DNA from: Haliotis asinina
Taxonomy: Eukaryota; Mollusca; Gastropoda; Lepetellida; Haliotidae
Length of the DNA stretch: 64,000 nt
Reading direction: 5' to 3'
Assembly (NCBI RefSeq): GCF_037392515.1
Contig: NC_090280.1
Location: forward strand, 74,512,504-74,576,503
A program made the translations under genes and the position numbers. Positions 33,206 through 46,800 of this stretch are shown piece after piece. Each line of letters opens with the position of its first letter. Position 1 is the stretch's first letter. Below the pieces are notes generated by a model, which saw only the letters and a program-made list of their open reading frames with translations, was not told where the DNA came from and made no database searches.

Positions 33206-33996
33206 TACGTTCCCATTTATGTTAAGTCAAACGCATTTTTATTCGATATGACGTTAACGCTTTCTTTCCTTTGGAGGTTTTGTATGAGTTTCAACTTGAT
33301 TTTCCAGATGTTGGACCACATCATTGTGTTTGTGTTTTTCATCCGAAACTACTAAGCGTGATCACTCTTCTTCCAAAACTGACAAGCAAACCACTAAGAA
33401 AATAACATTTTCGAAAACTAGTCGGAATGAAAAGAAATACGATTCTTCGTATTTTTAACTGGTTTTGGTATGAGGTAAATAGTTTAAGGAATCCATCGTA
33501 TCTCGTATAACAATGTAATAATGAATGATGGGAAGACTATGTAAGTGATATTTCAATGCAGCTGGATAGTTAGCACAACTATGTTATCAGCGTCAGGGTC
33601 AAATCGTCAGTGTTCTGTTTAATATCCTGATATTTGTGATGTTAAGTATGCTGTAATTGTGTCACACTTGTTGCATTGGCTTAGATAGCATTGTCGTTGT
33701 GTGTTCATACATATGGATGTACATGTATGTGCGTACACGACTGTCTAGAAGTATATTCCGTCTTCACGCATGTGGCATGGGTGCTCAAGAGTGAGCACGC
33801 TGGTTGAGCACCTTTTAAGAAAGAAGTCAAACCACGTGGAACTTACACGCGACTGGTTTTCCGTGGGAAACACGGGACTGGTTTTCTTCTGAATTTGACA
33901 AGCAAATCAAACGAATAGCGAACTGAACGAAAACTGTGAGATGAATATCTCGAAAATGCAATGGCTGTTGACTGGTGTACATCTGATCAAAGACTA

Positions 33997-34108
33997 GAGG
34001 ACGTAGATTTTCGAAACTCTCTTAGCGCTAAGATAGTGGTACGTCAGTGTTAATGAATGGCACTTACGACTATCTTAGCGCTAAGAGGGCTTCGAAAATC
34101 TAGGCCAT
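33997..34108. mobile_element. Foldback MITE-like element, type B (copy 2)
   Basis: The arms ACGTAGATTTTCGAAACTCT and (complement) the GGCCTAGATTTTCGAAGCCC type, with CTTAGCGCTAAG palindromes in both arms. Near-perfect hairpin potential. Confidence 0.7.
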
Positions 34109-35049
34109 GGTCGGTTTGTCTTAGTTAGCGTTCGGTGACATGACGTAAATGTGTGAACAACTCCAAAACCGAAACAAGACTTTATCGCATTTCTTTTACT
34201 TGAGTAATAACTTCATTTAGCATTTCAGGAATATAAATAAAAGAGCCAAACTTCAACATCAAATCATCTCGACTTAAAACACTCTTCCTGCATGAAGAAG
34301 AAAACTTGCAAGTGATTCTAGTACATCTATTCAGAGATTCGCCGGGCGCTTCGCCGGGCCGACCCGCGTGAGTCCACCTTCAGGTACTTTCATTGAGCCT
34401 TTATTTTGAGACAACTGAATGCTTGACATATCACGCTCTACATATTTGTGTTTCACTGTATCAGGTCATATATATGTGTTACTTTTCCCCACTGGATCAC
34501 TACTAGTGCCATATGTACACACAATATTAACAATATTACATGAAAAAGCCAATAGAAAATGCTTTCTCGCCACTCTTTTCTTAAACCAGGTTCGATAAAA
34601 ACACTGAAGTGGCTAATAATGTAATTCTTTTAAAATTCAGACCACTGACAATAGTTTTAAGAAGTAAGTTCATGAACAAACTGGTGAAGGAAAAGTCAAC
34701 GTACAGATAGACATCAACAAGCTGACATCTATTGTCTTATGATGAATTATGTCCCTTGTAAATCTACCTATTCAGGAGTTTCCTCCACTAATGTAAGTAA
34801 TGGGGATTTAATGAATAATGAATAATGCAGGATGAATGCTTGACTGCAACCAATCTCACTTTAGTAACTCAATATTATCGAAATGACTGAAATCTGATTC
34901 CAATAACGCTGCAACATGCATGACTGCTATCTCGTCAGGTTACTTGCGCTTGTGTAGGCATAGGATGTTCCTATGGTTCCTGATGGGGTCAGCAAACATG
35001 TTCTGTCTTTGTCGTTTCCTGTAGTTGAAGATGGGGGATGGAGTAGGCC

Positions 35050-35185
35050 GAGAGGGGCCGCTATAGAAATAGCCTAGAGGTCAAGGTGTTTGCTCATCAC
35101 ATTAAAGACCCGAATTCCAGCCCCCATATGGCAACAATGTGTGAAACCCATATCTAGTTTTCCCCGCAATAATATGGCTGGAGCA
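35050..35185 (+). mobile_element. tRNA-derived SINE, family I
   Basis: A degenerate copy: CCTAGAGGTCAAGGTG as A box region, AAAGACCCGAATTCCAGCC as B box region, then the ATGTGTGAAACCCAT body. Confidence 0.55.
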
Positions 35186-36467
35186 TTGAACAGTGGTGGT
35201 GGTGTTAAAGGTGGGTGGTGGGGGCCTTTATTCTGTTGTTCCTCTTCGACTAGTTAGCTTTTCCGTGCAATGTCGTGTAATACTTTTTCAATGTCATACT
35301 TTCTTGAGTAAAGTTAACACAAGAAAATAATCTCTTACAGGCCACATTTTGTTTTGATCATAAAAAATAATTAACACATGAAGCAAAAATATTTTAAAGA
35401 TATTTTAGTTGAAAATAGGCCTATGTCAATGTCCACAATAAACAAGTGCGAGGCTTCAGTTTTGTTTGTAGCTACACGAGAAGACTGTCGTCGATGTGCC
35501 TCACAGCTGCCTCACCATTCCAAAACGCAGACCATCAAGCGCCCACGATAGAAGCAGAACCATTGCATGGTTACAGGATGGTAAATCGCCGTCTTCAGGT
35601 GTCTATCTCTGTCATTAACATACTGAATGACGATTCCAGGCCAGTGGTAAACTACAGGGCAGACCTCGCTCTGGAAGGTCAAGAAAAACATCAAGGGCAT
35701 ATGACAAATATGTTGTGTTCCAAATCTTCCGGAACCGATTCACAAAAGCCAGTGTCCAGTTGCCACAAGCTGCATGGAATATCTGTCTCCCGTATACACT
35801 AGCCTGTTGTGTTTGGAGCTTGAATCGAACATGGTGCTGGTGTGTTGCAGAGCCCTTGCTTTTCACTGTGTTTATTATTCCTATAGTTCCATTTTCCTCC
35901 AACTCAACGAATATTGATTCAGTTACATCACTGCAAGTTCTAACCGTTTACAGAGCCCATTAAACTCACAAAATGCTTCATTTCCCTTAGAGTATAAATG
36001 ACCTCACCACGTTTTAGTTTACACATGTCTGTCATTTTTTATGGTGTTTCCATGCTTTACGTTTATAGTATGATATTTTCAAAAGTCTCATAAGCATCTA
36101 AGAGCGCTGATCCCGAACAACTGACAGCGCGATGGAAGCTGTATCCGTTACTAAACACATAGGACAGTTAACCAGTAGAGCCTTCACCGTCACTGATACG
36201 TTCACGCTGGTGTATATGGACAGTTTATATCAATTCCCTTGGCTCATGATATATCACGTGTTATGTGCTGAAATATTTGTTAAGTGATTCCATGAGACAA
36301 CGGGGATATCCGTGACTGCTCAGATTGCAGCAATGAATCGCGAAACGGCTATGCGAAGCTACGCGGTGCGACAGCCTTTGACCCGTAGCAAAGAAAAAAA
36401 ACAAACAAAAAAGCGATAAATCTCCCTAAAAATAAACAAAGGATCAGTTTTGAAAAGGTAACTTTGT

Positions 36468-36473
36468 TTTATT
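36468..36473 (-). terminator. Candidate polyadenylation signal for the 36752-36978 exon
   Basis: AATAAA on the minus strand, about 280 bp after the stop at 36752. Confidence 0.3.
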
Positions 36474-36751
36474 GTGATCCAGTGTTACACTTAAACAGGC
36501 TCTAACAAAGGTTTGAAGCATAACTTGAAAAGCTAATACGTGCATTCTCTCAGGATGTCATATAGTTTCGTAATATCTAATGATATACTGCCTAAAATTC
36601 TGAAAATGAGAAAACGCTATTGTCAAAATAACAAAAGACTCCTTTTATGGCCTGGGTACTGCTAATTCCTGTTATCTGCTGGAAAAGATGGTAAACTGCC
36701 TTTGTTCTTCTCTTTCTTTCTTGTTCTTTGTGCCCGAACTCCAACTCCTCA

Positions 36752-36978
36752 TCAGCACAGTTTGCAGATGGGAAACATAATGTGGATGGTCATAAGTTCA
36801 TCATCATCATCATCATACCCCTCTTCACGCACTCCAAACAGCGAATGGGACATTTCCTTGGAAACGCTGCCACGTCGAACCCACCAAGAACCTTCTGGTG
36901 AATATGCAGACTCTCCAACATTGCAGCATTCTGCATTACCCAGAGTGTCAGAAGGACTGTACATGTGGAGAACCCCCA
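36752..36978 (-). CDS. Candidate terminal exon of an unidentified protein
   Basis: On the minus strand a strong acceptor (TTTGTTTTCTAG) precedes an open frame from about 36978. It reads SMGVLHMYSPSDTLGNAECC, then SWWVRRGSVSKEMSHSLFGV and an acidic EEGYDDDDDELMT tail, with a stop at 36754-36752. A minus-strand AATAAA lies 280 bp beyond. Just upstream (about 37200-37085), another minus frame encodes a hydrophobic segment (APVLIMLIISPIASFLFVLF) that could be a preceding transmembrane exon; the join is not established. The composition looks like the cytoplasmic tail of a membrane protein. No family was recognised. Confidence 0.35.
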
Positions 36979-37209
36979 TGGACCTAGAAAACAAAGGAAA
37001 TCATGACGACAGTGTACATGGGATGCAAGCGAGATATTGCAAAGGCGAGATGCGAACCGCATATTTAGTATGCTTTTCCTGAATCTTGCCAATCACGTTG
37101 CTTTCAAAAACAGACAAAAACGTGAATAATACGAATAAAAAGGAGGCGATAGGGCTTATTATTAACATTATCAGGACAGGTGCCCATGATGTTTCCACAG
37201 TGACATCAG

Positions 37210-40200
37210 AGAACGCTTCGTAATAAAGTACAAAGTAGCTACGTCTGCAGTCGGACTACATCAAGTTCAAATTAGATCTATGCAGACTGCGGTATCTCCT
37301 CGTTTACGGAATTCTGGGACTATATTTCTATCAGACTCACTGAATCCAAATGTGATGGTAATTCCATGCATAAAAATAAAAAAAAAAAAGAATAATTCAG
37401 ACAAAGAAACAAGATTTCATGTGATCGGGGTTCCGGGTTTTATTGATATGTCGGTGCGTTTGATCTAGGAAATTCAGTAGCGCTGTTAGTGCGTCAGTGT
37501 GTGCGGAATTTTGGTGGCATCGGGAGCGTTCCAACCATATCGTGAATAAAACAAGTTATATATTCATGATACGCAAACTTACATAACTGAGTGAGTATGG
37601 TTTGGCAGTATTTCAGCATTATCATGGCAGGGGACCCCATAGCGGCACGACCTTAACATATTGTATCCCTGTGGTTTCTAGCCAATGCTTTTCAACGACC
37701 ACCAGTTGAATTGTGACCTACGAGTTTTGTTTTGTTCATAGTTTACCACCGGACAGAGCTATAGTCGTGCTTTATGGAAGTGGTCTGAAAATAGTCCAGT
37801 CTGGACCAGACAATCGAGTTGTCACACCACGAAAATCTATTCAAGTGAACCTGACGACCTGGTCCCGTTAGTCGTTATTACATCCATAGGTTGCTGAAGA
37901 TCAGTTCTAACCCGGATCTTCACGACTCTCACGAGAAAACGAAAAAACTTCTTCCGTTAAGAAATACTCCTAGATTTTGAAAAGAGTTAATGAATATTTG
38001 TAACCATGACAACAGAAGTTCAAATAGTCGACATGATAGTTGGTCGGATCATTTTAAGAATGTATAGAAAAACTTACCTGATACTAATAATGACACATAT
38101 GTCCAAGACGACAAACTATTTGATGACCTTCATGCATATATTCTGCAGTCACCTATGACTGATTCAGGAGGTTATGTTAAATTCAGCATTTAAAGCATGT
38201 CAAAATCCCAGAAAATCTTCATATCTTTATTGAAATGTTAAAATGTTTCATCAGTCATTGTCACATTTTTTAGAAAATTATTTAACACGTTATGTAATGA
38301 TGCCTATTTTCCGGACCACTGATTAAAGGCAGTTATCGCCACTCTTCATAGAATGGGTAATATAGAAAATGATGACAATCATAGGGAACAATATTCTGGA
38401 TTTTGCACTCTGAGTAAAATTTATGTATTCGCGTAACTTTGATTCGTGGATGTAAGGGAAGTGCAACGAAAAGCCTGTTTGAAATAAGGTCTTAATGTTG
38501 CATACCCACTGATTATTTTATCCATTGTTTCAGCAAACGAAAAACGCTTAAAATTCCATTTTTGAATGAAACATTTGTTTACCGACGTTGCAATCATCAC
38601 CCTTTCGTGTGCACACAAAATGTGAGGTTACCTAGTTTCTTGGATTTAAATAGATTGTATTTTTTAGAGAGGACATCACCTTATATCATGTGATTTATTG
38701 ACATCTAAGAAAGCAGACAACGAGATATGAGAAGGATGGTGCTGACGGTATCGTTTTTCACTTGACATTTTATAAACATAAAATTTTGTCATCTGCTTTT
38801 TATCATAATGTTGGACAATAAGATTTAGATTTAGTATATATTTACATGTAATGCAGAGATCCCTTTTGTTCTGAAATTTTGTTAAATGACCATTAAACCT
38901 GTGGTGAAAATGAAGTGTGCACTCTCTCTACCCTGCTCCCCCTTTTTCTCATTAATGTGCACTCCCCTTTTCTCAAAAAGTTGGAGGCGTGGCAATGTGT
39001 GTACATCAATCAAAAGTACTTCATCATGACGTCATACGAGACATGGTTACCGAGATGGAACGATACTTACCGATATTCGCAGTTTTAATTATACATAATT
39101 ATATGTCAAAAGCACAAGATAGATAAATTGGGCTTCTCCAAACGACATTTACAGAAACCCAGGCTGGTTATACCGACGGACGTTAAAACAACAACAACAT
39201 ACACCACATTTTCTTTGAGAGGCATTTTAAAGCTGTATAGGTGAGGCAAATGTAAGCTCTGTGCATTGTCAACTTCTTTATTGCAATGTGTGTGACGTTT
39301 CTGTGTAGGTAGTAACACCGTTACCAAACAAGGGATAGAAAAACGTTGCAACAATATACATACATAGGTGCATAGTGAGTATATACAACTGAAAAGGATT
39401 GGGTTGCTAATTAGTGACGATTTGAGCAAAGTAGGTACGTACGTATGTCCCGAAACATTCAAAGGAAATTTTAATTTTAGATTTTTAAACTGTATTATTT
39501 CTGTCATTCATATTTTGGCTAAACGATCTCCAGCATAAATCCAGGTAGGGTTTATGTAGGTAGCAACGGTACTGTAAGTCCGCATGGTCCATATGAGGTG
39601 ATAAGAATTCTGTTGCTGTTGATCTACAGTCCGTTTTCATATTGTACTGTTGTCTATAGTGATTTATTTTCATTATAGCATAGTCGTTTTAAATTAGGAG
39701 CTGTGATACTCTAGTATATATATTGTCCTTCGATGACATGTTTTTCCGTTCTACATTTATTGATTTTAATATTGGTAAGAATCAAATTGTTCCCGTCACA
39801 ATATGGCTGGCATTTTGCCGACGTGACTCCAGATATAGGTCACTGTCTCAATCATTCAAAGCATACTTCATTAAAGTTTTGCTTCTGTTATAATTTTATT
39901 TCAGACATGAACCAATGGAAAAATGTATTTGCTTAATATCCAACTTTAAATGTCGTGACCATTAAGTCCATTGAAAATCAATGACCATCTTGTACAGTCA
40001 TTTCTTTACACACATTTACCCAATACACCGATGTAGTAGTGGCTTATTACATTTACTGAGATAAACAAATAAAGATCACAGGAAGATTCAAATTTTCCTT
40101 AAATATTTTACAGTTTTCATTACCAGCTTTGAATAGCGCTGTAGTGATGAAAACTGGAAAATAACGCTTCAATTTTTCTGTGATCCATTCTTTGTTTCTC

Positions 40201-40550
40201 TCAGTATATAAACCGAATTTTTTTTTAATTTATATAATGACCACTTAAAATGACAAACATTGATGCACTGTGCATCAATCTAGTTTGCCCATTACTGGTA
40301 GAAATACATAAGTAGGGGAAACAGAGAATGAGTCCACTGTTTGATAACGTATTCAGGAAATGCTTCGGGAGCTATATTTGAAACCTGATGTTACTTATCC
40401 TCAGGTTGTTGAGAAGTTTCTCCACTCATTCTGCGAACCTATTTCTTTAATATTTTACACGAGAACTAATTTTCGAAATCCGAGAAAACGTATAAATATT
40501 TCAGATTTAGAGTGGACGTCGTTGAACGTAAGGTGTCAAAGCCTATGTAG
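37210..40550. other. Intergenic or first-intron region, no supported gene
   Basis: Contains reverse SINE copies (about 37588-37750 and 37770-37930) and a dispersed A/T-rich repeat (about 39620-39860). The missing 5' exon of the PAN/lectin gene may lie here; the open frame at 39733 starts MTCFSVLHLLILILV with a GTAAGA donor, but its phase does not join exon 40557 and it lies in repeat sequence. Confidence 0.45.
37588..37750 (-). mobile_element. tRNA-derived SINE, family I, reverse
   Basis: GAGTGAGTATGGTTTGGCAG tail and GGCAGGGGACCCCATAGCGG body in reverse orientation. The head is degenerate. Confidence 0.5.
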
Positions 40551-40556
40551 TTTCAG

Positions 40557-40841
40557 CCGAAGGACGTGGTAACGACGACCATCCTGACAAAATGCAAGAT
40601 GCCGTCGACATATTTCACTTTGTGTTGGCATTCAAAAGTCTCATCATCAACGACCTACAACCTCATCCTCATGCAATGTCGACGGTGAGGTGTGGCCAGC
40701 GCTGTTATGACGACAAGACCTGCAGATCCTTCTTCCACGAGGTGAATACCAGGCAGTGTTACTCCTATCGTGGAATCCTCAGCCAAGGCAACACCAGCCT
40801 CATGAAACTTAATGGGATTAAGTATTATCTCTACAGCAAAG
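40557..40841 (+). CDS. Lectin gene, PAN/apple-like exon
   Basis: Acceptor TAGTTTCAG, donor GTAACA. The open frame continues upstream of the internal ATG at 40592 to the acceptor, so the ATG is probably not the start. Cysteine spacing CxxxCxxxxxCxSF is PAN-like. Confidence 0.7.
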
Positions 40842-43800
40842 GTAACAGCCTTGTTCGTGATTTTTTGCTTCCCAGTGGACTAATTTCATGACATGTTTGC
40901 CGTTCGTCTCGTACAAATGGCGAAAATGTAGGTTCTATCGAAAGGTAGCTACAGTGGTGTCTATATCAAATCCATAAATGGTGCTTGGAAAATTAATTTA
41001 AATTTTCTCATTTAAAAACTTGTTGCATCCACTGATATGGAAGAGTCCTTTGATATAATTTTTCAACAATCATTTGATCTCTATAACGCACGTCAAATAT
41101 TTGAAAAAGTAAACGCCTAGAAACCCTAAATTTGTTAAATGCTGATTGAAATTCAAAGAAGGGGGGCCAGAAAACCCTCCTCCGTTTACACGTTCAAAAC
41201 TTGATTATGGCTCCATCGTCTATGAACCCGCTGTCCTTAGACGACAGATGCTATAACATGAAATTATGAAATATTACTGGCTTGGTCACGATATGGCTCA
41301 CTGTGGACCCGTGAAGATCCGAGTTAGTATTGATCTTCAGCATACCATGTTTGTCGTAAGAGGCGACTAATGAGACTGGGTGGTCAGGTTCGCTGACTTG
41401 TTTGATACGTCATCGGTTCCCATTTGCGTGCATAGTGCTGATCACTCGATTGTCTCGTCCAGATTATTTACAGGCCGCCACTATGTGGCTGGAATATGTC
41501 TGAGTGTAAAACAATAACCAAATCAATCCACCGTCTAAGATGAAGCATGTAACAGTGATTTAAATGTGTTGAATGCGATCCATAATCAAGTCCCGAGGCT
41601 TTGCCTTGGCGCCTTCAGAACGACTCCAGCCTCTATGTAGGAGCCGATGAGCCATATCCAAAACGACGCAAGAAAGTGTCTCTTCAGTACATGCTAACAT
41701 TTGTGTTCGAATCCAGACGGTATCTTTAATTCACTATATGAAGATCTAATCTTCATCATAAGAAGAAACTCTCTTATTCCGTCCTCTTATAACTAGAATA
41801 ATGAGGAGATAAACCTACTGTGTTTGAAAATCAGAGAATTGATGGCGACTAAATTTCAGTTGGAACCGAACGCGCAGCGTCAAAATCCATGGAGTTGTTA
41901 TGACCTGCCATCATTGTGGTCAGATGGAAGTAGTTATCACAATAAGACTTGTTAATGCGCAGTGAAACGGCCTAAAATCAGATAGCGTCAATCCAGAAAT
42001 GATCTTTACAACATTTGCCCAACTGAATATGTTTCTGCTCCTTCGCCGTAAATGGTTAAGGCATAGCTGGATCGTTCATAACACATCAAAATAGATCGGA
42101 CACATAGCCTCTAATTTATCAGCTGGTACATCATGTATTATGAAGCAGCTACCATACTCAATGTTTAATGCCTCTATCGTTGGAATCACAATTACTGCAA
42201 ATTAGTTACAAACAAAAAATGTCTATAAATCATGATACATACCGATTTCTTTCAAGCAGATCCCTATGCTACAACATCACTTGTTTTATAAACTTACAGC
42301 AAATGAATTTTATATAATCCTCAAACACCTATAACGTTTACTACATCACCATGACATTGCTCAAATGTAAGAAAGCCAATATCAAAACACAAACCACCAA
42401 AAACAGTGATGATCTATACAGAAGCTTTTCGTACAATACAATATACGCACACTCTGTAAATAATTGATTGAGTCATTGATTATGGATTTCAAAACATTAA
42501 AACGTTACAGTCACTTAGAATCTAATATAGACACAGGTTATTTTTCGGGCTTGAGCAACCCATCTTTGATCCGTGGCCACTAACGGGATTTGGGTTGTCC
42601 AACTTGCGTAGATCGATGCACATGTTGTTGATTAGTGCATTGTCTGGTTCGAGTCCATTACCTATAGATGGCCGTCATATAGTTCCCTCTTACGAAAAGC
42701 CTGCTGAAGACAAAGTATAACTATATGTTCGACGGTTTAAGATTGTTTTGGATGTAAATTATATTTATGTATATTGGATAGCATGGCAGTCATACCCGCA
42801 GCTGTAATTCTATCAGACGAGACCCGTGAAGGTCCCGGGGTAGAATACGCCTTCAGCAACCCATGCTTGCCATAAAAGGTGACTATGCTTGTCGTAAGAG
42901 GCGACTAACGGGATCGGGTGGTCAGACTAGCTGACTTGGTTGACACATGTCATCGGTTCCCCATTGCGCAGATCGATGCTCATGTTGTTGATCACTGGAT
43001 TGTCTGGTCCAGACTCGATTATTTACAGACCGTCGCCATATAGCTAGAATATTGCTAAGTGCGACGTAAAACTAAACTCACTCACTCACTCACTCTATCA
43101 GACGAGTGTGAACTAGATGTTTGTGTTTACATTTTAGGCCAAGCCTGTCGGGACAAAGGATACAAGTACTGGGCCAAAGGAGACATCTGTTATGAAAGAA
43201 TGCAAAGAAAGAAAAAACGTTATGATGCCATTTTGGACTGCGTGGATATTGACGGTACTTTGTTCTCCATTAACACAGAACAAAAACATCTGTTCTTCGT
43301 TAGCGTCGTGGCCAAGGAACGTAAGTTGTAAACTAAGTTTTACATGAAAACAGCGAATGAGTTTAGTTTTACGCCATACCCAGCACTATTCCAGATACTG
43401 GGCTGCGGTTTATAAATTATTGAGTCTGGACCTGACAATCCAGTGATCAATAGCGTGAGACCCGATTACATATACCCACCAAGTCATTGAGTCTGACAAC
43501 CCAATCCCGGAAGTCGACTCTTTACGAGACGCATGGGATACTGAAGATCACTTCTAATCCAGATCTTCATGGGTAAATGTGAAAAGTCAAAGTGAAATGA
43601 ATGAGTAAGGCTTTGCAACATTTCAACTATAACCCAACGATGTCACTGTGGGAACTCTGACACTGGCCTTCACATTTTGTACAGATGTTTGGAGTCGAAA
43701 CGGACCTTGGGCGAGACGGGCGGGCGCTTTAACAACTAGGCTGCTCCATCGCCTCCAAAAACAAAAATGGAATTGTCTAAATGTCGAAGCGACAATATAG

Positions 43801-46800
43801 CGACTATCTCATGAAATGCGTCAATATGGTGTCAGTGTGTGTTAAATTGAGTTCAGAACGACGGCATCGTCTCTCTGCGTGCTTCCACAAAATGACGTGA
43901 CGTCATAATAAATGATAAAAGCAGTAGAATTAAGGTTGTTTAAGAGTCTGTGAACTAAACCAATTATATCTCCTGATGACTATCAAATCGGTGCCAGCCA
44001 AATTTGCATTATATTTTGAACATGTCAATATTAAACATCATGTCCAGCTAAATGTTACCCAAGCTTGTTCTTCTTAGGATCTCAGAATATTTCTGGAAAA
44101 TTTTCATTGTGATGTAATGTGTTAGGTACTAAATGCGATTTACTTTTTCAGTTTGTGGGCCATCGGCCCACATAAAAAGAATACAAAAGAAATTGTGCAT
44201 GAAAATGACAATAAGCAGATATTTTTATTGTAAATTTGAAGAAGATCGACATTAAGTGATGATTTGATAAATTTAGTACAATTCCATAAAAGTACCATGT
44301 CATTAGAAGTTATTAACTTTATGAATTTTGAAACATTTGTTAAATTAATCCATAGAATTAAATGCGTTTTTCGTAGTGTTACATCTGAAAGTGGACTTTA
44401 TCTCTTTTTCTACATCTACATCTTCCATTCAATATTAGGTCATAATGGTAATACATGGAATCTTTACATGGGGCAATGATGATAAAATACATGTAATATA
44501 AGACTGGATGAGTCCATGATATTGCTACTGATATTTTGTTTTGAACTATCAACTAACCCGTGCTAAAATGATGATAAAATAATGACACATTGCCCATATC
44601 TTGGGAAAGACAAACATTGCCAAATCCATGCTCATTTAAAAGTTTGGGCATTTGTGAGTAATCCTTCCAACAGAATCTAGTCTAGGTATATACATTGTAA
44701 TAATAGCATTGTTTAGGATAACGATCAGTAGACATTCTTTACAGTTAAACCGAAATATAACACATTTCAGATGTTAATCTACATTCATACTATGTCTTCT
44801 ACATTCAGCTAATGCTGGATTACTTATGTTTACATACCCCTCAAATAAATTCACAAACATTATTATGAAATTTATCAACAACACTTTTCTTCTGAAATCC
44901 CCGCACAGCAGTATTGGTTTTATTTTACAGTAAAAAGGCACAGGAATATTTTTAAAGTTATGTTGCAATTTTTTTAACTAATAAGGATTTATTGGCTTTG
45001 CAACAAACTTTCAGAAAATCAGAAAACTTAGATAATAATAATATGTGTCTCTTTTCAGTAGTACGCATTCGAAAAACCATTTGTCATAATTAAGAATATA
45101 ACCATGATTTCAAAAAATTGATATCTTATGCTTATAAACTTGTAACAACCAAAACTTAGAAATTATACACAAGATGTCGGTTCTGCCTTCCAACATAACC
45201 ACACTATCATTACAGGTAAATAAACCATCAGCATTCAAAAATAATAACTCTAAATATTCTTCACCAATAAATATACACCTGACGTCAGAATCTTCTATCA
45301 TAGATTGAATTCTGAGAAAAACATAATAAATAAAAATGGACCGAGGACACATTCTTGTCTTAATCCACTCAAGCAATCAAAATATTATTATAGAAGAACC
45401 AGATATTCTAAAAGAAGCTTTTATGTTAGAATACATCTTTTGTCAAACCAGCAGCAGCATTCCATGAACCCCAACTGAAAACCGTAACAAATTTCTATTA
45501 ACTAAATAGAAAACCTTTTTTAAACCCACCACCACTTTTAGACATACAGTTTTGCACAAGTCATTGTGAAGTAAATATATTATCTTCGACTCCGGTATAC
45601 TGTTACAAAAATCAGAAGTTTACTGACAATGATCAAAAAACACTTTACTAAAGAATTCATTGGGGACAAAGCTCGATAATTCTCCATACAGTCATACCGT
45701 CCCTTCTGAAGGAGGGGAGCTACCAAACCTTTACAAGATTCAGTAGGAAAATTACATGTAGATATGATATTATAATGTGACCTGAACCAGGAGTCATCAT
45801 CCGGACATGCCGATTTACCCAACTTAAAATCTTTTATGGCGGCTTCAATCGCTCCTGTCTGATATCAAAATGTAGTACATTATTGACTTCGTCATCTTGA
45901 CAAAGATTCATTTCATGATTCTTTTAAAAAAAGCCTTCTACATATCACTATTTACACCTAAATCGGTTCAAATGGAGACTCTTTGGAAATAGTTTAACCC
46001 ATTTTAACAGCTAATCTTTGTAACCGTACTCTCTGCATTCACCTAATAAGTTAGATAAGGAAGCTCTCTGTAAATGACTTCCTTGTACTATCGGCCAGCT
46101 GGGAAAACAAGACTCCACATACGCTTCTGGTAAAGGGACCAAACGACTCCAACTTCAACATATTATTTATTATTATTTGTTCGTAAATGCTATTGCACTC
46201 TAAGACTTCAACCAGTGCATTACATCCGCACAACAGGGTCATGTCTTAGGTCTTGTGATCGAGTGCAAATCGTTCCAGCAGCACTCAATGTTAGTACGGG
46301 TCCTTGTTGTTGCCTCTGAATGTTTTACCAACAATGGTCCTGCATACGTGACCGAACCCCCACCAGCTTACTGTCCAAGGAAGGATTCTAAGATCAGAGG
46401 ATAAATGTGTAATCACTAGAGTGAAAAGTTTTGGCAAAACAACAATCGCCTACGCTGCAGCATCAAAACGACACGATGTTCCAGAATATCTCAAATCCTC
46501 CTCCAGTCTCACTTCTTTACAATCTCAATTAAAGACCCACTTGTTTCTACACTACTACTTTTAAAATTATCGTTTTCTTTCAGCGCAAAGAGCACAGTTA
46601 TTTACGTGCTCTGTAAATGAATTAATCAGTTTTATCATTATTTTCTGATCACATGGCTTAGGCACCAACGAAAGCTTTATCAATAAGGGAACATTTTATC
46701 TTCGGGATCTGTGGCTAGGAATTACTTCAAATATGTTCGTAGTAATGTTGGTTATTCTGCATCTATGAAACATTGCAGCATGTTGATCAACTGACTGATT

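Larger units (their letters stand above)
33220..36460. other. Intergenic region, no supported gene
   Basis: Holds a foldback MITE (33997-34108), a SINE (about 35050-35185) and unique A/T-rich sequence. Overlapping open frames at 35446-35963 on both strands are about 60-118 codons long, but none has flanking splice sites or recognisable motifs, so none is called. Confidence 0.5.

Noticed and set aside
35446..35963. Overlapping frames on both strands, up to 118 codons
   Set aside because: No recognisable motif, no splice sites at sensible positions, and competing frames on both strands of similar quality.
39733..39774. Signal-peptide exon (MTCFSVLHLLILILV) for the PAN/lectin gene, with a GTAAGA donor
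   Set aside because: It ends in phase 0, whereas the exon at 40557 needs one leftover base. The sequence also belongs to a dispersed A/T-rich repeat found at several places.
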